Both the position numbers and the translations under genes were made by a program. Shown one piece after another: positions 1 to 7,617 of a DNA stretch of 64,000 bases. Within the stretch, counting starts at the first letter, position 1. The number at the start of each line of letters is the position of its first letter. This DNA comes from CAJBVW01 sp964457335 (GTDB lineage: Bacteria; Myxococcota_A; UBA796; SXON01), in assembly GCA_964457335.1 (NCBI GenBank), contig CAYWGD010000021.1:15690-79689 (forward strand). Reading direction: 5' to 3'. The notes under the pieces are model-generated. The model worked only from the letters and a program-made list of their open reading frames with translations, did no database searches and was not told the DNA's origin.

Positions 1-71
1 GGCCCGAGGGGGACGAGGGGAGCGGGGACTGGTGGGCGCGGGTGCGGGGGCTGTTCGACTCGGAGAAGTAG
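1..71 (+). CDS. C-terminal fragment of an unidentified protein
   Basis: Reading from base 3, 22 sense codons run to a TAG at 69-71 and end in ...WWARVRGLFDSEK, a composition typical of a real amphipathic protein end. The rest lies outside the window, so no family can be named. It converges on the leftward TrpD-like gene, whose reading frame stays open across this segment, so one of the two probably overlaps the other. Confidence 0.35.
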   Translation, partial: PEGDEGSGDWWARVRGLFDSEK

Positions 72-1050
72 GCCCGGCCGCGCCCGCCTCCGTCTCGGCG
101 GCGCCGAGGTCGGAGAGCGACACGCCCTGGCTCATGCGGTCGGCGGCCCACACGCGCCCGTCCGTGAGCGTGGGCAGGAGCCCCGCCACCCACATCGCCG
201 CGCCGGCGGTGAGGGCCACCGCGTCGGCGTACGGCTCCGCGACGCCCCCCAGCGCCGCGGCGAGGCGCTGGGCGTCGTGCACCGTGCCAGCCGTGGCGAG
301 CGACGTGGCGCCCACGGAGCCGCCCGGGTGCCGGAAGGTGCCCCGCGTGCCGTCCCGCCAGAGGTGCCCGACACACTCCGCGTGCGGGGAGAGGAAGGGC
401 GCGCCGCCCGAGGTCACCACGAGCGCCGCGTCCGCGCCGCACTCCACGAGCGCGTCGAGCAGCGGCCCGGTGAGCGCCGGGTCGTCGACGCCCACGAGCT
501 GGCGGGAGGGGCTCGCGGGGTTCAGGAGCGGCGCGAGCAGCGCGAAGAAGCGCGGGGCCGCGGCCGCCACCGGGAACAGGCGGGGAAGCGAGGGGTGGAA
601 GCGCCGCCGGGCGAGGACCGCGAAGCCGCACCAGTCCAGCGCGGTCCGCGCGCGCCGGGCGTCGAGGTCGACCGGGATCCCGAGCGCGTGGAGCAGGGCG
701 GCCCCGCCGTCCCGCGGCGGGCCGGCCCCCTGGTGCGCGACCGTCCCGTCGCAGGCCGCGACGAGCAGCGCGGCGCCGACCGACACGTCCACGAACGGGT
801 GCGCGGCCGCGGAGGCGTCCACCACGTCGAGCACCACGCGGTTCGGCGGCACCGGCAGGGCGCTCGCCGCGCCGCGCAGCACCCCGGCGGCGGCGACGAG
901 GCGCTCGGCCGTGATCGGCGCGGCCGCGAGGTCGGCCGCCAACGCGGCGGCCAGCGGAGCGTGCGCGCGTGCGGCGAGGATCTCTTCCAATCGATCTGAG
1001 AGTTCAGCGGGGGCGAGCGCCCCGTCGGAGGCCGGATCCCTTGCGTACAA
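1..1050 (-). CDS. TrpD-like glycosyltransferase family 3 protein, degenerate motifs (partial)
   Basis: The reverse strand is open from about 1089 to base 1 and the conceptual protein aligns by eye with anthranilate phosphoribosyltransferases. It has a helical N-terminus, a central segment ending in ALLAPLLNPASPSRQLVGV (the TrpD signature region) and a C-terminal ALTAGAAMWVAGL helix. The PRPP/anthranilate motifs are eroded: the usual GTGGD loop reads VVDASA, and the KHGNR..SS.SG stretch reads AHQGAGPPRDGG. A paralogue of TrpD with another substrate, or none, is more likely than the tryptophan enzyme. Start is uncertain: TTG at 1050 is the first plausible codon after an in-frame stop near 1090. 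No stop codon occurs before the window edge. It lies 93 bp behind corA on the same strand. Confidence 0.6.
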   Translation of the reverse strand, partial: MYARDPASDGALAPAELSDRLEEILAARAHAPLAAALAADLAAAPITAERLVAAAGVLRGAASALPVPPNRVVLDVVDASAAAHPFVDVSVGAALLVAACDGTVAHQGAGPPRDGGAALLHALGIPVDLDARRARTALDWCGFAVLARRRFHPSLPRLFPVAAAAPRFFALLAPLLNPASPSRQLVGVDDPALTGPLLDALVECGADAALVVTSGGAPFLSPHAECVGHLWRDGTRGTFRHPGGSVGATSLATAGTVHDAQRLAAALGGVAEPYADAVALTAGAAMWVAGLLPTLTDGRVWAADRMSQGVSLSDLGAAETEAGAAGPTSPSRTAPAPAPTSPRSPRPPRA

Positions 1051-1056
1051 CGTCCA

Positions 1057-1089
1057 CCCTGGGCGCCGGCCGAAGGCCGGAATCCAGGG
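1057..1089 (-). terminator. Bulged hairpin behind corA
   Basis: CCCTGG and CCAGGG arms enclose a second stem CCGGCC-GAA-GGCCGG. It lies 55 bp past the corA stop codon on the transcribed strand and just before the TrpD-like start. It is a strong stem but lacks a clear U-tract, so intrinsic termination is only a suggestion. Confidence 0.35.
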
Positions 1090-1143
1090 TCAACGTAGCC
1101 CATCCGCTTCCAACAGGGAAGCACGGGTCCGATCGGTGTCCGA

Positions 1144-2100
1144 TCAGAACCAGCGCCGTGCGCGGAAGAGCACCAGGAGCACGGCCGCGCTGGCGATCAT
1201 GATCGCGACCGCCATCCAGAAGCCGTAGCCGTGGTGGCTGATGGGGATGACGTCGAAGTTCATCCCGAAGATGCCCGAGACCACGGTCCACGGGAGCGCG
1301 AGCGTGCTCACGATCGCCAGGTACTTCATCACCTGGTTGAGCCGCTCGTTCACTACGTTGGAGTGTACCTGGAGCGCGCCGTTGCACACGTCCAGGAGTA
1401 GGGCCGTCTGCTCCTGGATGGTGGTCAGGTGGTCGAGGACGTCGCGAAAGTAGATGCGTGCCAGGTCGTTCGGTTGGCCGTCGGACTCGACGACGCGCTT
1501 CACGAGCTCGATCTGTGGGAGTGTCATGCGGCGCAGCATCAAGAGGTCCCGGCGCACCCACACGAGGTCCTCCACGAGCCCGATCTGCTCGGGTTGCGTG
1601 GCCTGCTCCGTCAGCGCGTCCACGCGCTTCTCGAGGTCGTAGAGCGCGTTGGTGTACTCGTCGACGACCGCGTCCACGAGCGCGTGCACGATGCTGTCGG
1701 CGTCGCTGCCGACGCGCTCGGGGAAGGTCGCCAGCGTCTTGAACACGCGCTCGACCGCCGCGATCTCCTTCGCGCGCACGCTGACCACGAGCCCGGGGCG
1801 CAGGAAGATGGAGATCGGCTCGGTGTCGAGGAGGTCGTCGGTGGTGCGGTCGAGCGCTTGCGTCACGACGAAGGTGTGGTTCGGGTAGCGCTCGTACTTG
1901 GAGCGCTTCTGCCCGTGCGTCACGTCCTCGACCGCCAGCGGGTGGAAGTGGAACATCGCCGTGAGCAGCGCGATCTCCTCGTGCGTGGGCTTGAAGAGGT
2001 CTACCCAGACCGTGGCGTCGGGCTGCGGCGCGCACGCGAGCTCGATCGAGGCGTTCGCCTCGACGCGGCCGTCGTGGTGCAGGATGTGCGTGCGGATCAC
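1144..2100 (-). CDS. corA: CorA-type Mg2+/Co2+ channel
   Basis: The 318-residue protein has the CorA layout: a soluble alpha/beta N-terminal domain (VWVDLFKPTHEEIALL.., HPLAVEDV near residues 55-60), a long charged helix in the middle, and two C-terminal membrane helices. The selectivity motif GMNF follows the first membrane helix (VVSGIFGMNFDVIP), and the second helix ends in a basic tail RARRWF, which faces the cytoplasm in this family. It should form a pentameric inner-membrane channel for Mg2+ uptake. Length is normal for the family. ATG start at 2100. The upstream side is a repeat element and an assembly gap, so its promoter region may be incomplete. Confidence 0.93.
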   Translation of the reverse strand: MIRTHILHHDGRVEANASIELACAPQPDATVWVDLFKPTHEEIALLTAMFHFHPLAVEDVTHGQKRSKYERYPNHTFVVTQALDRTTDDLLDTEPISIFLRPGLVVSVRAKEIAAVERVFKTLATFPERVGSDADSIVHALVDAVVDEYTNALYDLEKRVDALTEQATQPEQIGLVEDLVWVRRDLLMLRRMTLPQIELVKRVVESDGQPNDLARIYFRDVLDHLTTIQEQTALLLDVCNGALQVHSNVVNERLNQVMKYLAIVSTLALPWTVVSGIFGMNFDVIPISHHGYGFWMAVAIMIASAAVLLVLFRARRWF

Positions 2101-2121
2101 GGCCGCGCTCTAACGCCACGT

Positions 2122-2276
2122 GGGGGGGCGTTGCGGGGGGGGGGGGGGGCGCCGCCCCCCCCCCCCCCCCCCCCACCCCACCCCCCGAGNNNNNNNNNNG
2201 GTTGGGGGTGGGGTAACCCGCCCCCCCCTAACCCCCCGGGGGGGGGGGGTGGGGGGGGGCCCCCCCCCCCCGCCCC
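2122..2276 (-). repeat. GC hairpin element, copy A, interrupted by an assembly gap
   Basis: The plus strand begins with GGGGGGGCGTTGC and ends with CGCCCCAAGAAAA, the two recognisable ends of the element also found at 13021, 14657, 41803 and 46471. Between them are only G and C runs and ten N. On the minus strand it starts 16 bases behind the moeZ stop codon. The interior is unreliable sequence. Confidence 0.6.
2190..2199. other. Assembly gap (10 N)
   Basis: Exactly ten N flanked by homopolymer G/C runs that look like sequencing failure in a hairpin. The true length is unknown. Confidence 0.95.
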
Positions 2277-2296
2277 AAGAAAAGATCGAGCCAGCC

Positions 2297-3445
2297 CTAG
2301 TAGATGGGCATGCTCGGGTCGATCGACTTCGCCCAGCCGACGATGCCACCCTCGAGGTTGGTCACCTTGTAGCCGTTGGCGGCGAGCACCGCCGCGGCCT
2401 GCGACGAGCGGCCGCCGAGCTTGCAGTGCACGAGGATCTCGCGGTCCTTGGGGATCTCGGCGAGGCGGTTGCCGACCTCGGTGTGCGGGATGAGCGCGTC
2501 GGCCCACGGGAAGCGCACGATGGCGGCCTCCGCGTCGTTGCGCACGTCGAGCACGAAGGGCTTCCAGCCCTCCTGGAGCCGGCGGTTCGCCTCCTCGACG
2601 GAGATGCGGCCGAACGCTTCGGACTGGATCACGGGGGCCTCCTCGCGCGGCTTCTCCGTCTTGGGGACGCCGCAGAACTGGTCGTAGTCGATGAGCGCCG
2701 TGATCGTCGGCGCGTCGGGATCCCGCCTGAGCTTGAGCTCGCGGAACTTCATGGTCAAGGCGTCGAACAAGAGGAGCCGCCCGGAGAGGGTCTCGCCCAC
2801 GCCGAGGAGGATCTTGAGCGTCTCGTTCGCCTGGATGCAGCCCACGATGCCGGGGAGCACGCCGAGCACGCCACCTTCCGCGCAGGAAGGCACGAGCCCG
2901 GGCGGCGGCGGCTCGGGGTAGAGGTCGCGGTAATTCGGGCCGCCCTTGTAGTTGAAGACGCTCGCCTGGCCCTCGAAGCGGAAGATCGAGCCGTACACGT
3001 TCGGCTTCCCGAGGATCACGCACGCGTCGTTGACGAGGTAGCGGGTGGGGAAGTTGTCCGTGCCGTCGACGATCACGTCGTAGGGGGCGCCGATGCGGAG
3101 CGCGTTCTCGCTGGTGAGGGGCTCCTCGTAGACGTCCACCTGCACGAAGGGGTTCACGTCGAGGATGCGCTCCTTCGCGCTCTGCACCTTGGGCTTCCCG
3201 ACGGTGGACGTGCCGTGGATGATCTGCCGCTGGAGGTTGGACGCGTCGACCACGTCGAAGTCGACGATGCCGATGCGGCCGACGCCCGCTGCGGCCAGGT
3301 AGAGCAGGAGCGGCGAGCCGAGCCCGCCCGTGCCGACGCAGAGCACGCTCGCGTCCTTGAGCTTCTTCTGGCCTTCCATGCCGACTTCCGGCAGGATCAG
3401 GTGGCGGGAGTACCGGGCGATCTCGTCGTTGGAGAGGGTGCTCAC
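2297..3445 (-). CDS. moeZ: MoeZ-type adenylyltransferase/sulfurtransferase (E1-like ThiF domain plus rhodanese)
   Basis: The 382-residue protein has an N-terminal ThiF/MoeB domain with the ATP loop GTGGLGSP (about residues 43-50) and DxxDxxNLQRQ. A C-terminal rhodanese domain carries the active-site loop HCKLGGRSS. In this family the first half adenylates the C-terminal glycine of a ubiquitin-like sulfur carrier and the rhodanese cysteine then delivers sulfur, giving a thiocarboxylate. The zinc CxxC pairs of MoeB are not apparent, as in mycobacterial MoeZ. The GTG start at 3445 overlaps the stop of the cysO-like carrier gene, so the two are translationally coupled. It is the last gene of the cysM-mec-cysO-moeZ run. 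Confidence 0.93.
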   Translation of the reverse strand: MSTLSNDEIARYSRHLILPEVGMEGQKKLKDASVLCVGTGGLGSPLLLYLAAAGVGRIGIVDFDVVDASNLQRQIIHGTSTVGKPKVQSAKERILDVNPFVQVDVYEEPLTSENALRIGAPYDVIVDGTDNFPTRYLVNDACVILGKPNVYGSIFRFEGQASVFNYKGGPNYRDLYPEPPPPGLVPSCAEGGVLGVLPGIVGCIQANETLKILLGVGETLSGRLLLFDALTMKFRELKLRRDPDAPTITALIDYDQFCGVPKTEKPREEAPVIQSEAFGRISVEEANRRLQEGWKPFVLDVRNDAEAAIVRFPWADALIPHTEVGNRLAEIPKDREILVHCKLGGRSSQAAAVLAANGYKVTNLEGGIVGWAKSIDPSMPIY

Positions 3446-3720
3446 GCGGCACCCCCGGCGATGGAGGGGACGATGACGAGCGTGTCGCCGTCCTTGACCG
3501 GCGTCGCGTCCTTCTCGAGGAAGCGGATGTCCTCCTCGTTGAGGTACACGTTGACGAAGCTCCGGAGCTTGCCCGTCGGGTCGCGCAGGTGCTTGGAGAG
3601 GGCCGGGTAGCCGGTCGTGAGCGCGTCGAGCGCCTGGCCGGCCGTGGCGGCGTGGACGACGACGGAGGCCTTGCCGTCGGTGTAGGCGCGGAGGGCGGCG
3701 GGGATGGCGATGGAGATCAT
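3442..3720 (-). CDS. cysO: CysO/ThiS/MoaD-family sulfur carrier protein with GG-AA tail
   Basis: A 92-residue ubiquitin-like protein (ISIAIPAALRAYTDG.., DGDTLVIVPSIAGG..). Carriers of this family end in Gly-Gly, which MoeZ activates to a thiocarboxylate. Here two further alanines follow (AGGAA then stop), so the carrier should need trimming before use. The neighbouring mec gene encodes the expected JAMM peptidase. ATG at 3720, 4 bp behind mec; its stop overlaps the moeZ start. The cysM neighbour favours a CysO role in cysteine synthesis over ThiS or MoaD roles. Symbol assigned by context. Confidence 0.85.
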   Translation of the reverse strand: MISIAIPAALRAYTDGKASVVVHAATAGQALDALTTGYPALSKHLRDPTGKLRSFVNVYLNEEDIRFLEKDATPVKDGDTLVIVPSIAGGAA

Positions 3721-3724
3721 GGCT

Positions 3725-4147
3725 TCAATCCTGGGTGATGGGCGTTTCGGTCATGGCTTCGCGATCGTCGGTGAGCCACCAACATCGGGTGTCGGCGACC
3801 TCGCCGCCTTCGACCGACGTGATCACGTAGGCCATGTTCGGGAGCGCGTGCTCCCGGTCGAAGTCCGAGTACGACGCAGGATGATCCGGGTGGCTGTGGT
3901 AGTAGCCGACGACCTCGAGCCCCTCGGCCTCGAGCCGCTGCTCCGCCTTCCAGAGCACCATCGCGCTCACGTGGTAGCGGTTCTGCGGGCTGTCCGCCCG
4001 CTCGTTCTCCAGCGTGACGACGCGGGTGACCGCGCGCCCTTCGCGCCGCCCGGCGAGGATGCCGACGACCTCGTGCGGGTAGCCGGCGCGCGCGTGCGCG
4101 TGGATGCGATTCAGCTCGGGAGCGGGGATGTGGAGGGTCAGGGCCAC
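3725..4147 (-). CDS. mec: Mec-like JAMM/MPN metallopeptidase
   Basis: The 140-residue protein carries a complete JAMM zinc site: Glu26 in HEVVGIL, then His84-x-His86, Ser94 and Asp97 in HSHPDHPASYSDFD. In Mycobacterium the homologue Mec removes the newly made cysteine from the CysO-cysteine adduct; related enzymes also trim extra residues from carrier tails. GTG start at 4147 overlaps the end of cysM (stop 4138-4140), consistent with one transcript. A longer open frame upstream lies wholly inside cysM and is a shadow. Confidence 0.9.
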   Translation of the reverse strand: MALTLHIPAPELNRIHAHARAGYPHEVVGILAGRREGRAVTRVVTLENERADSPQNRYHVSAMVLWKAEQRLEAEGLEVVGYYHSHPDHPASYSDFDREHALPNMAYVITSVEGGEVADTRCWWLTDDREAMTETPITQD

Positions 4148-5043
4148 AGGTGGTCCTCGGAGAGGTAGCGCTCGCCGGAGTCCGGGAAGAGCGTGACGAC
4201 GACGCCGCGCCCGCCGTCGGCCTCGATGGCGCGCGCGACCTGGAGGGCGCCCCAGGCGGCGGCGGCGGCGGACGGCCCGACGAGCAGGCCCTCCTCGCGC
4301 GCGAGCCGGCGCATGAGCAGGTGCGACTCCTCGGTGGGCGCGCCGAGGTCGTCGTCGGCGAGCGTGGCGTCGTAGATGCGCGGGACGATCGCCGTCTCCA
4401 TGTGCTTGAGCCCCTCGAGCCCGTGGAAGGGGGCGTCGGGCTGCACGGACACGCACTTGATGCGCGGGTCGTACTCCTTCAGCCGACGGCTCGTCCCCAT
4501 GAACGTGCCGGACGTGCCGAGCCCCGCGACCCAGTGCGTGACGCGCCCGCCGGTGTCACGCCAGATCTCCGGCGCCGTGCCCCGGTAGTGGGCCCGCCAG
4601 TTCGCGTCGTTGCTGTACTGGTCGAGGTAGAGGTAGCGGTCGGGGTGCTCGGCGACGAGCGCCTGCGCCTTCCGGATGGCGCCGTCGCTGCCCTCGAGCG
4701 GGTCGGTCTCGACGATCTCGACGCCGTAGGCGCGGAGGATCTTCTTGCGCTCGCGGTTGGCGTTGGCGGGCAGGCAGAGCGTGAGCGCATGCCCGCGCGT
4801 GGCGGCGATCATCCCGTAGGCGATGCCGGTGTTCCCCGAGGACGAGTCCAGGAGCCGCATGCTCGGCTTGATGCGGCCCTGCTCCTCGGCGTCGCGGATG
4901 ATCGACCACGCGGCGCGGTCCTTGACGGAGCCGCCCGGGTTGAACCACTCGAGCTTGGCCCAGACCTCGATGCGGTCGGGGAGGTCGTCGACGACGCGAC
5001 GGAGGCGGACGAGCGGGGTGTTTCCGATGCGATCGACGAGCAT
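4138..5043 (-). CDS. cysM: CysM-type cysteine synthase (PLP fold type II)
   Basis: The 301-residue enzyme has the cysteine synthase core: IGNTPLVRL near the start, the PLP lysine Lys41 in NPGGSVKDRA, the SSSGNTG substrate loop (about 66-72) and the GLGTSGT phosphate-binding loop. In the thiocarboxylate pathway the enzyme condenses an activated serine derivative with the carrier thiocarboxylate rather than free sulfide. Linkage to mec, cysO and moeZ makes this assignment stronger than CysK. ATG at 5043, 17 bp behind the coaC-like gene. Confidence 0.92.
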   Translation of the reverse strand: MLVDRIGNTPLVRLRRVVDDLPDRIEVWAKLEWFNPGGSVKDRAAWSIIRDAEEQGRIKPSMRLLDSSSGNTGIAYGMIAATRGHALTLCLPANANRERKKILRAYGVEIVETDPLEGSDGAIRKAQALVAEHPDRYLYLDQYSNDANWRAHYRGTAPEIWRDTGGRVTHWVAGLGTSGTFMGTSRRLKEYDPRIKCVSVQPDAPFHGLEGLKHMETAIVPRIYDATLADDDLGAPTEESHLLMRRLAREEGLLVGPSAAAAAWGALQVARAIEADGGRGVVVTLFPDSGERYLSEDHLWP

Positions 5044-5060
5044 GGCGGGGTCCGGCCGAT

Positions 5061-5648
5061 CTAGGTTCCGGGCTCCGCCGCGGCAACGCCACCCGCGGGA
5101 CGTGTAGCCGCCATGACGAGCGCGAGCAGATCCGACGGATCCGGCAGCCCGCCGGGGCCTGTGTCCCCGCAGGCGAGGCGCTTCGACACCGGGTCGACGA
5201 CCGCGTAGCGATCGAGCTCCGCGAGCCAGCGGAGGTTCCGGCGTACGACCGGGTGATCCCACATGGCCGTGTTCATGGCGGGCGCGAGCACGACGGGCGT
5301 GCGCGTCGGGATGGCCAAAAGCACGGTCGTCAGCGCGTCGTCGGCGAGGCCGCAGGCGAGCTTGCCGAGGGTGTTCGCGGAGAGCGGCGCCACGATCGCG
5401 ACGTCCGCCCACTTCGCCCAGGAGATGTGGTCGATGGCGCTGGTGGAGCCGGGGAGCGGCGCGCCCGCGAAGGTGTCGAGCAGCACCGGGTTGCCGGAGA
5501 GCGCCTCGAAGGTCACGGGCCCCACGAAGCGGGTCGCGTTGGCGCTCATCACCACGCGCACCTCGTGGCCGGCCTTCACCGCGAGGCTCACGAGCTCGCA
5601 CGCCTTGTACGCCGCGATGCCGCCGGTCACGCCGAGGAGGATCTTCAT
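5061..5648 (-). CDS. CoaC-type flavoprotein cysteine decarboxylase (HFCD family), single domain
   Basis: A 195-residue flavodecarboxylase with all family marks: GVTGGIAAYK at the N-terminus, active-site His in AIDHISWAKWADV, a PLSANT loop (PASANT motif), PAMNTAMW, and the cysteine-bearing lid ACGDTGPGGLPDP. The family decarboxylates phosphopantothenoylcysteine (CoA pathway) or peptidyl-cysteine. CoaC is usually fused to CoaB; here no CoaB domain follows, and the next gene downstream is cysM. It may be a true CoaC with CoaB elsewhere, or another cysteine decarboxylase. It heads the run of closely spaced leftward genes. Confidence 0.85.
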   Translation of the reverse strand: MKILLGVTGGIAAYKACELVSLAVKAGHEVRVVMSANATRFVGPVTFEALSGNPVLLDTFAGAPLPGSTSAIDHISWAKWADVAIVAPLSANTLGKLACGLADDALTTVLLAIPTRTPVVLAPAMNTAMWDHPVVRRNLRWLAELDRYAVVDPVSKRLACGDTGPGGLPDPSDLLALVMAATRPAGGVAAAEPGT

Positions 5649-5676
5649 CGGCGGGTCGTAACCGGACGCGCCGCCC

Positions 5677-7518
5677 TCAGTCGTCGAGGCGCGGCTCGCC
5701 CGCGAGCGCCGTCACCAGGAGCTCGCGGTAGAGCTGCAGCGCGTCGCGGTTGTCGTAGATGGCGTAGTGGTCGTCGTCGGGGAACTGGCCGAGGCCGGCG
5801 GTGACGGGGTCCCCGTCCCAGCCGACGGCGTTGCCCTCGGTGGGGAGGTCGTCGGGGGAGAGGCCGCGCAGCGCGAGGCCCTCGGGGTCGGTGGCGGCGT
5901 CGCCGACGATGGGGACGCGGGCGGCCGCGGCGAGCGCCTCGGTGGTGACGGACGGGGTCGCGGCGTCGTGCAGGCCCTCGGTCAGGACGATGTCCAGCGG
6001 CGCGGCGTCCCAGCCCGGGGCCTCGGCGAACCAGTAGGGGCCGTAGTTGAGCGGGTCGGTGGCCTCCGACAACATCTGGACGAGCCCCACGACCGGGTGG
6101 AAGGTCGTGAGCGCCTCGCCCTCCTCGAAGCCGAGCGCGGCGGCGAGCACCTGCGCGATGTCGAGGGGGTCCTTGCGGAGCACGATCGTCATGGCGAGGC
6201 CGCCGCCGGTGCCGGAGAAGCCCGCGGCCCGCACGCGGTCGCCGAAGAAGGGGGCGCCGATGGCCCCGACGAGCCCGCCCTGCGAGTGGCCGAAGTAGGC
6301 GACGCGCTCGGGGTCGAGCCGGATGGTCTCGCCCTCGAAGGTGAACGTGGGCGCCGCGCGCGTGAGGAGCTCGGCGAGGTAGACCTGGTCGAGCGCCCCC
6401 TGGCGGAAGTTCGTGCGCCCGGCGTCCGGGTTCGCGTAGTTGAAGCTGTCGAGCTCGGGGCTCGTGCCCTCCGTCGCGCGGTCGTAGTGGAGCGGCTGGG
6501 AGATGCCGATCATCGCGACGCCCTCGCGGGACATCACTGTGGCCTCCTCGGCGTTGGCGCCGCTGTCGCAGAAGGAGAGGTAGTCGCCGCCGGTGCCGTG
6601 GCTGTAGAGCACGACCGGCCAGCCGCCGTCCGGCACGTCGCTGTGCTTCGGGATCGTGAGCGCGAAGCGGACGCGCTCCCAGAACGCGATCTCCGGGCTC
6701 CCGTCGGCGGCGAAGCGGAAGCCGCCGCCCTCGGTGCGGTAGGGCCGCTCGCCGTGTTGCCACACGGGCACGACGACCTCCCCCGTGTAGAGCAGGTAGC
6801 CGCCGCGGTCCTCCAGGAAGCTCAGCTCCTGGTCGAGCGAGGGGAGGCCGATCTCCTCGCGGATCGCGCGCGCGATGCGGGCGGTCTCGCGCACGGGGTC
6901 CTGGGTGGTGAAGGGGACGGCGAGCGAGACGCTGGCGGGATCGACGCCGAGGCCGAGCAGCGTCTCCTCGGTCTCCGCGAGGTCCGGATCGCCGCCGACG
7001 CCCCAGGCCTGGCCCACGCTCGCGGCGAGCGGGGCGCGCAGCACGAGCGCGTAGGTGGTGGACGGGCGGAGCGGGAAGCCGAAGACCGGCGCCGCGGCGA
7101 GCAGGTTGCCGGGCTGGAAGGTGGTCTTCTGCTCGGTCCACTCGAAGGCGAGCGGCACGCGCTCCCCGCGGAAGGGGCTGTCCCGGTCGACGTCGACGAG
7201 GAGCACCGGCGATTCGAGCCCGAGCGACGCCTCGGGGGAGGGGAGGAGCGACTCGTCGATGGGCGCCTCGAAGCGCACGTACATCGGCGAGTTGTTGCCG
7301 AAGCCGTCGATCTGCCCGGCGGCGGCGAGGTAGGCGTCGACGATCGGGAAGCTGCCCTCGCCCGGGAACTCCGCGACGTCGGGGTGCCCGTCCACGCGCC
7401 GCGCGTCGGAGGGGAAGGGGCGGTCGAAGAAGTCGGGTCCTTCCACGATCGGCGCCACGCCGCCGCCTTGTCCGGACGTGCAGGCACCGAGGAGAAAGAG
7501 GAGGAGCGGCGATGGCAT
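5677..7518 (-). CDS. Lipoprotein with alpha/beta-hydrolase domain
   Basis: The 613-residue protein begins MPSPLLLFLLGAC, a short signal with a lipobox cysteine but without the usual basic residues; a start a few codons upstream is possible. The N-terminal half has a beta-rich region (APIDESLLPSPEASLG..). The second half shows a hydrolase elbow G-H-S-Q-G-G (YFGHSQGGLVGA), an earlier VVLYSHGTGG oxyanion-type segment and a late DDDHYAIYD stretch that can supply the histidine. It resembles large secreted hydrolases found in Myxococcota; the substrate is unknown. It ends 28 bp before the coaC-like gene, so it may be cotranscribed with it. Confidence 0.75.
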   Translation of the reverse strand: MPSPLLLFLLGACTSGQGGGVAPIVEGPDFFDRPFPSDARRVDGHPDVAEFPGEGSFPIVDAYLAAAGQIDGFGNNSPMYVRFEAPIDESLLPSPEASLGLESPVLLVDVDRDSPFRGERVPLAFEWTEQKTTFQPGNLLAAAPVFGFPLRPSTTYALVLRAPLAASVGQAWGVGGDPDLAETEETLLGLGVDPASVSLAVPFTTQDPVRETARIARAIREEIGLPSLDQELSFLEDRGGYLLYTGEVVVPVWQHGERPYRTEGGGFRFAADGSPEIAFWERVRFALTIPKHSDVPDGGWPVVLYSHGTGGDYLSFCDSGANAEEATVMSREGVAMIGISQPLHYDRATEGTSPELDSFNYANPDAGRTNFRQGALDQVYLAELLTRAAPTFTFEGETIRLDPERVAYFGHSQGGLVGAIGAPFFGDRVRAAGFSGTGGGLAMTIVLRKDPLDIAQVLAAALGFEEGEALTTFHPVVGLVQMLSEATDPLNYGPYWFAEAPGWDAAPLDIVLTEGLHDAATPSVTTEALAAAARVPIVGDAATDPEGLALRGLSPDDLPTEGNAVGWDGDPVTAGLGQFPDDDHYAIYDNRDALQLYRELLVTALAGEPRLDD

Positions 7519-7617
7519 CCCGCGAAGTGTAGCCCGACCGTGGCGGACGGAAAGTGCGTTCGGAGTGCGAGCGCGTATCCCTCTCCGGTCGCGCTTCTGG
7601 CACACTTGGCAGAAGCC

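Noticed and set aside
32..1228. Long plus-strand open frame across the TrpD-like gene
   Set aside because: It is an antisense frame with Arg/Ala/Ser-rich composition and no family features; the minus-strand frame aligns with TrpD.
2110..3610. Open frames running through the poly-G/poly-C gap region on both strands
   Set aside because: They read through N and homopolymers, giving proline/glycine runs; they are artefacts of the assembly gap and shadows of moeZ.
7585..7617. Sigma-54 promoter ahead of the aminotransferase-like gene
   Set aside because: TGGCAC is present but the GG-N10-GC spacing is not met, unlike at 11758.
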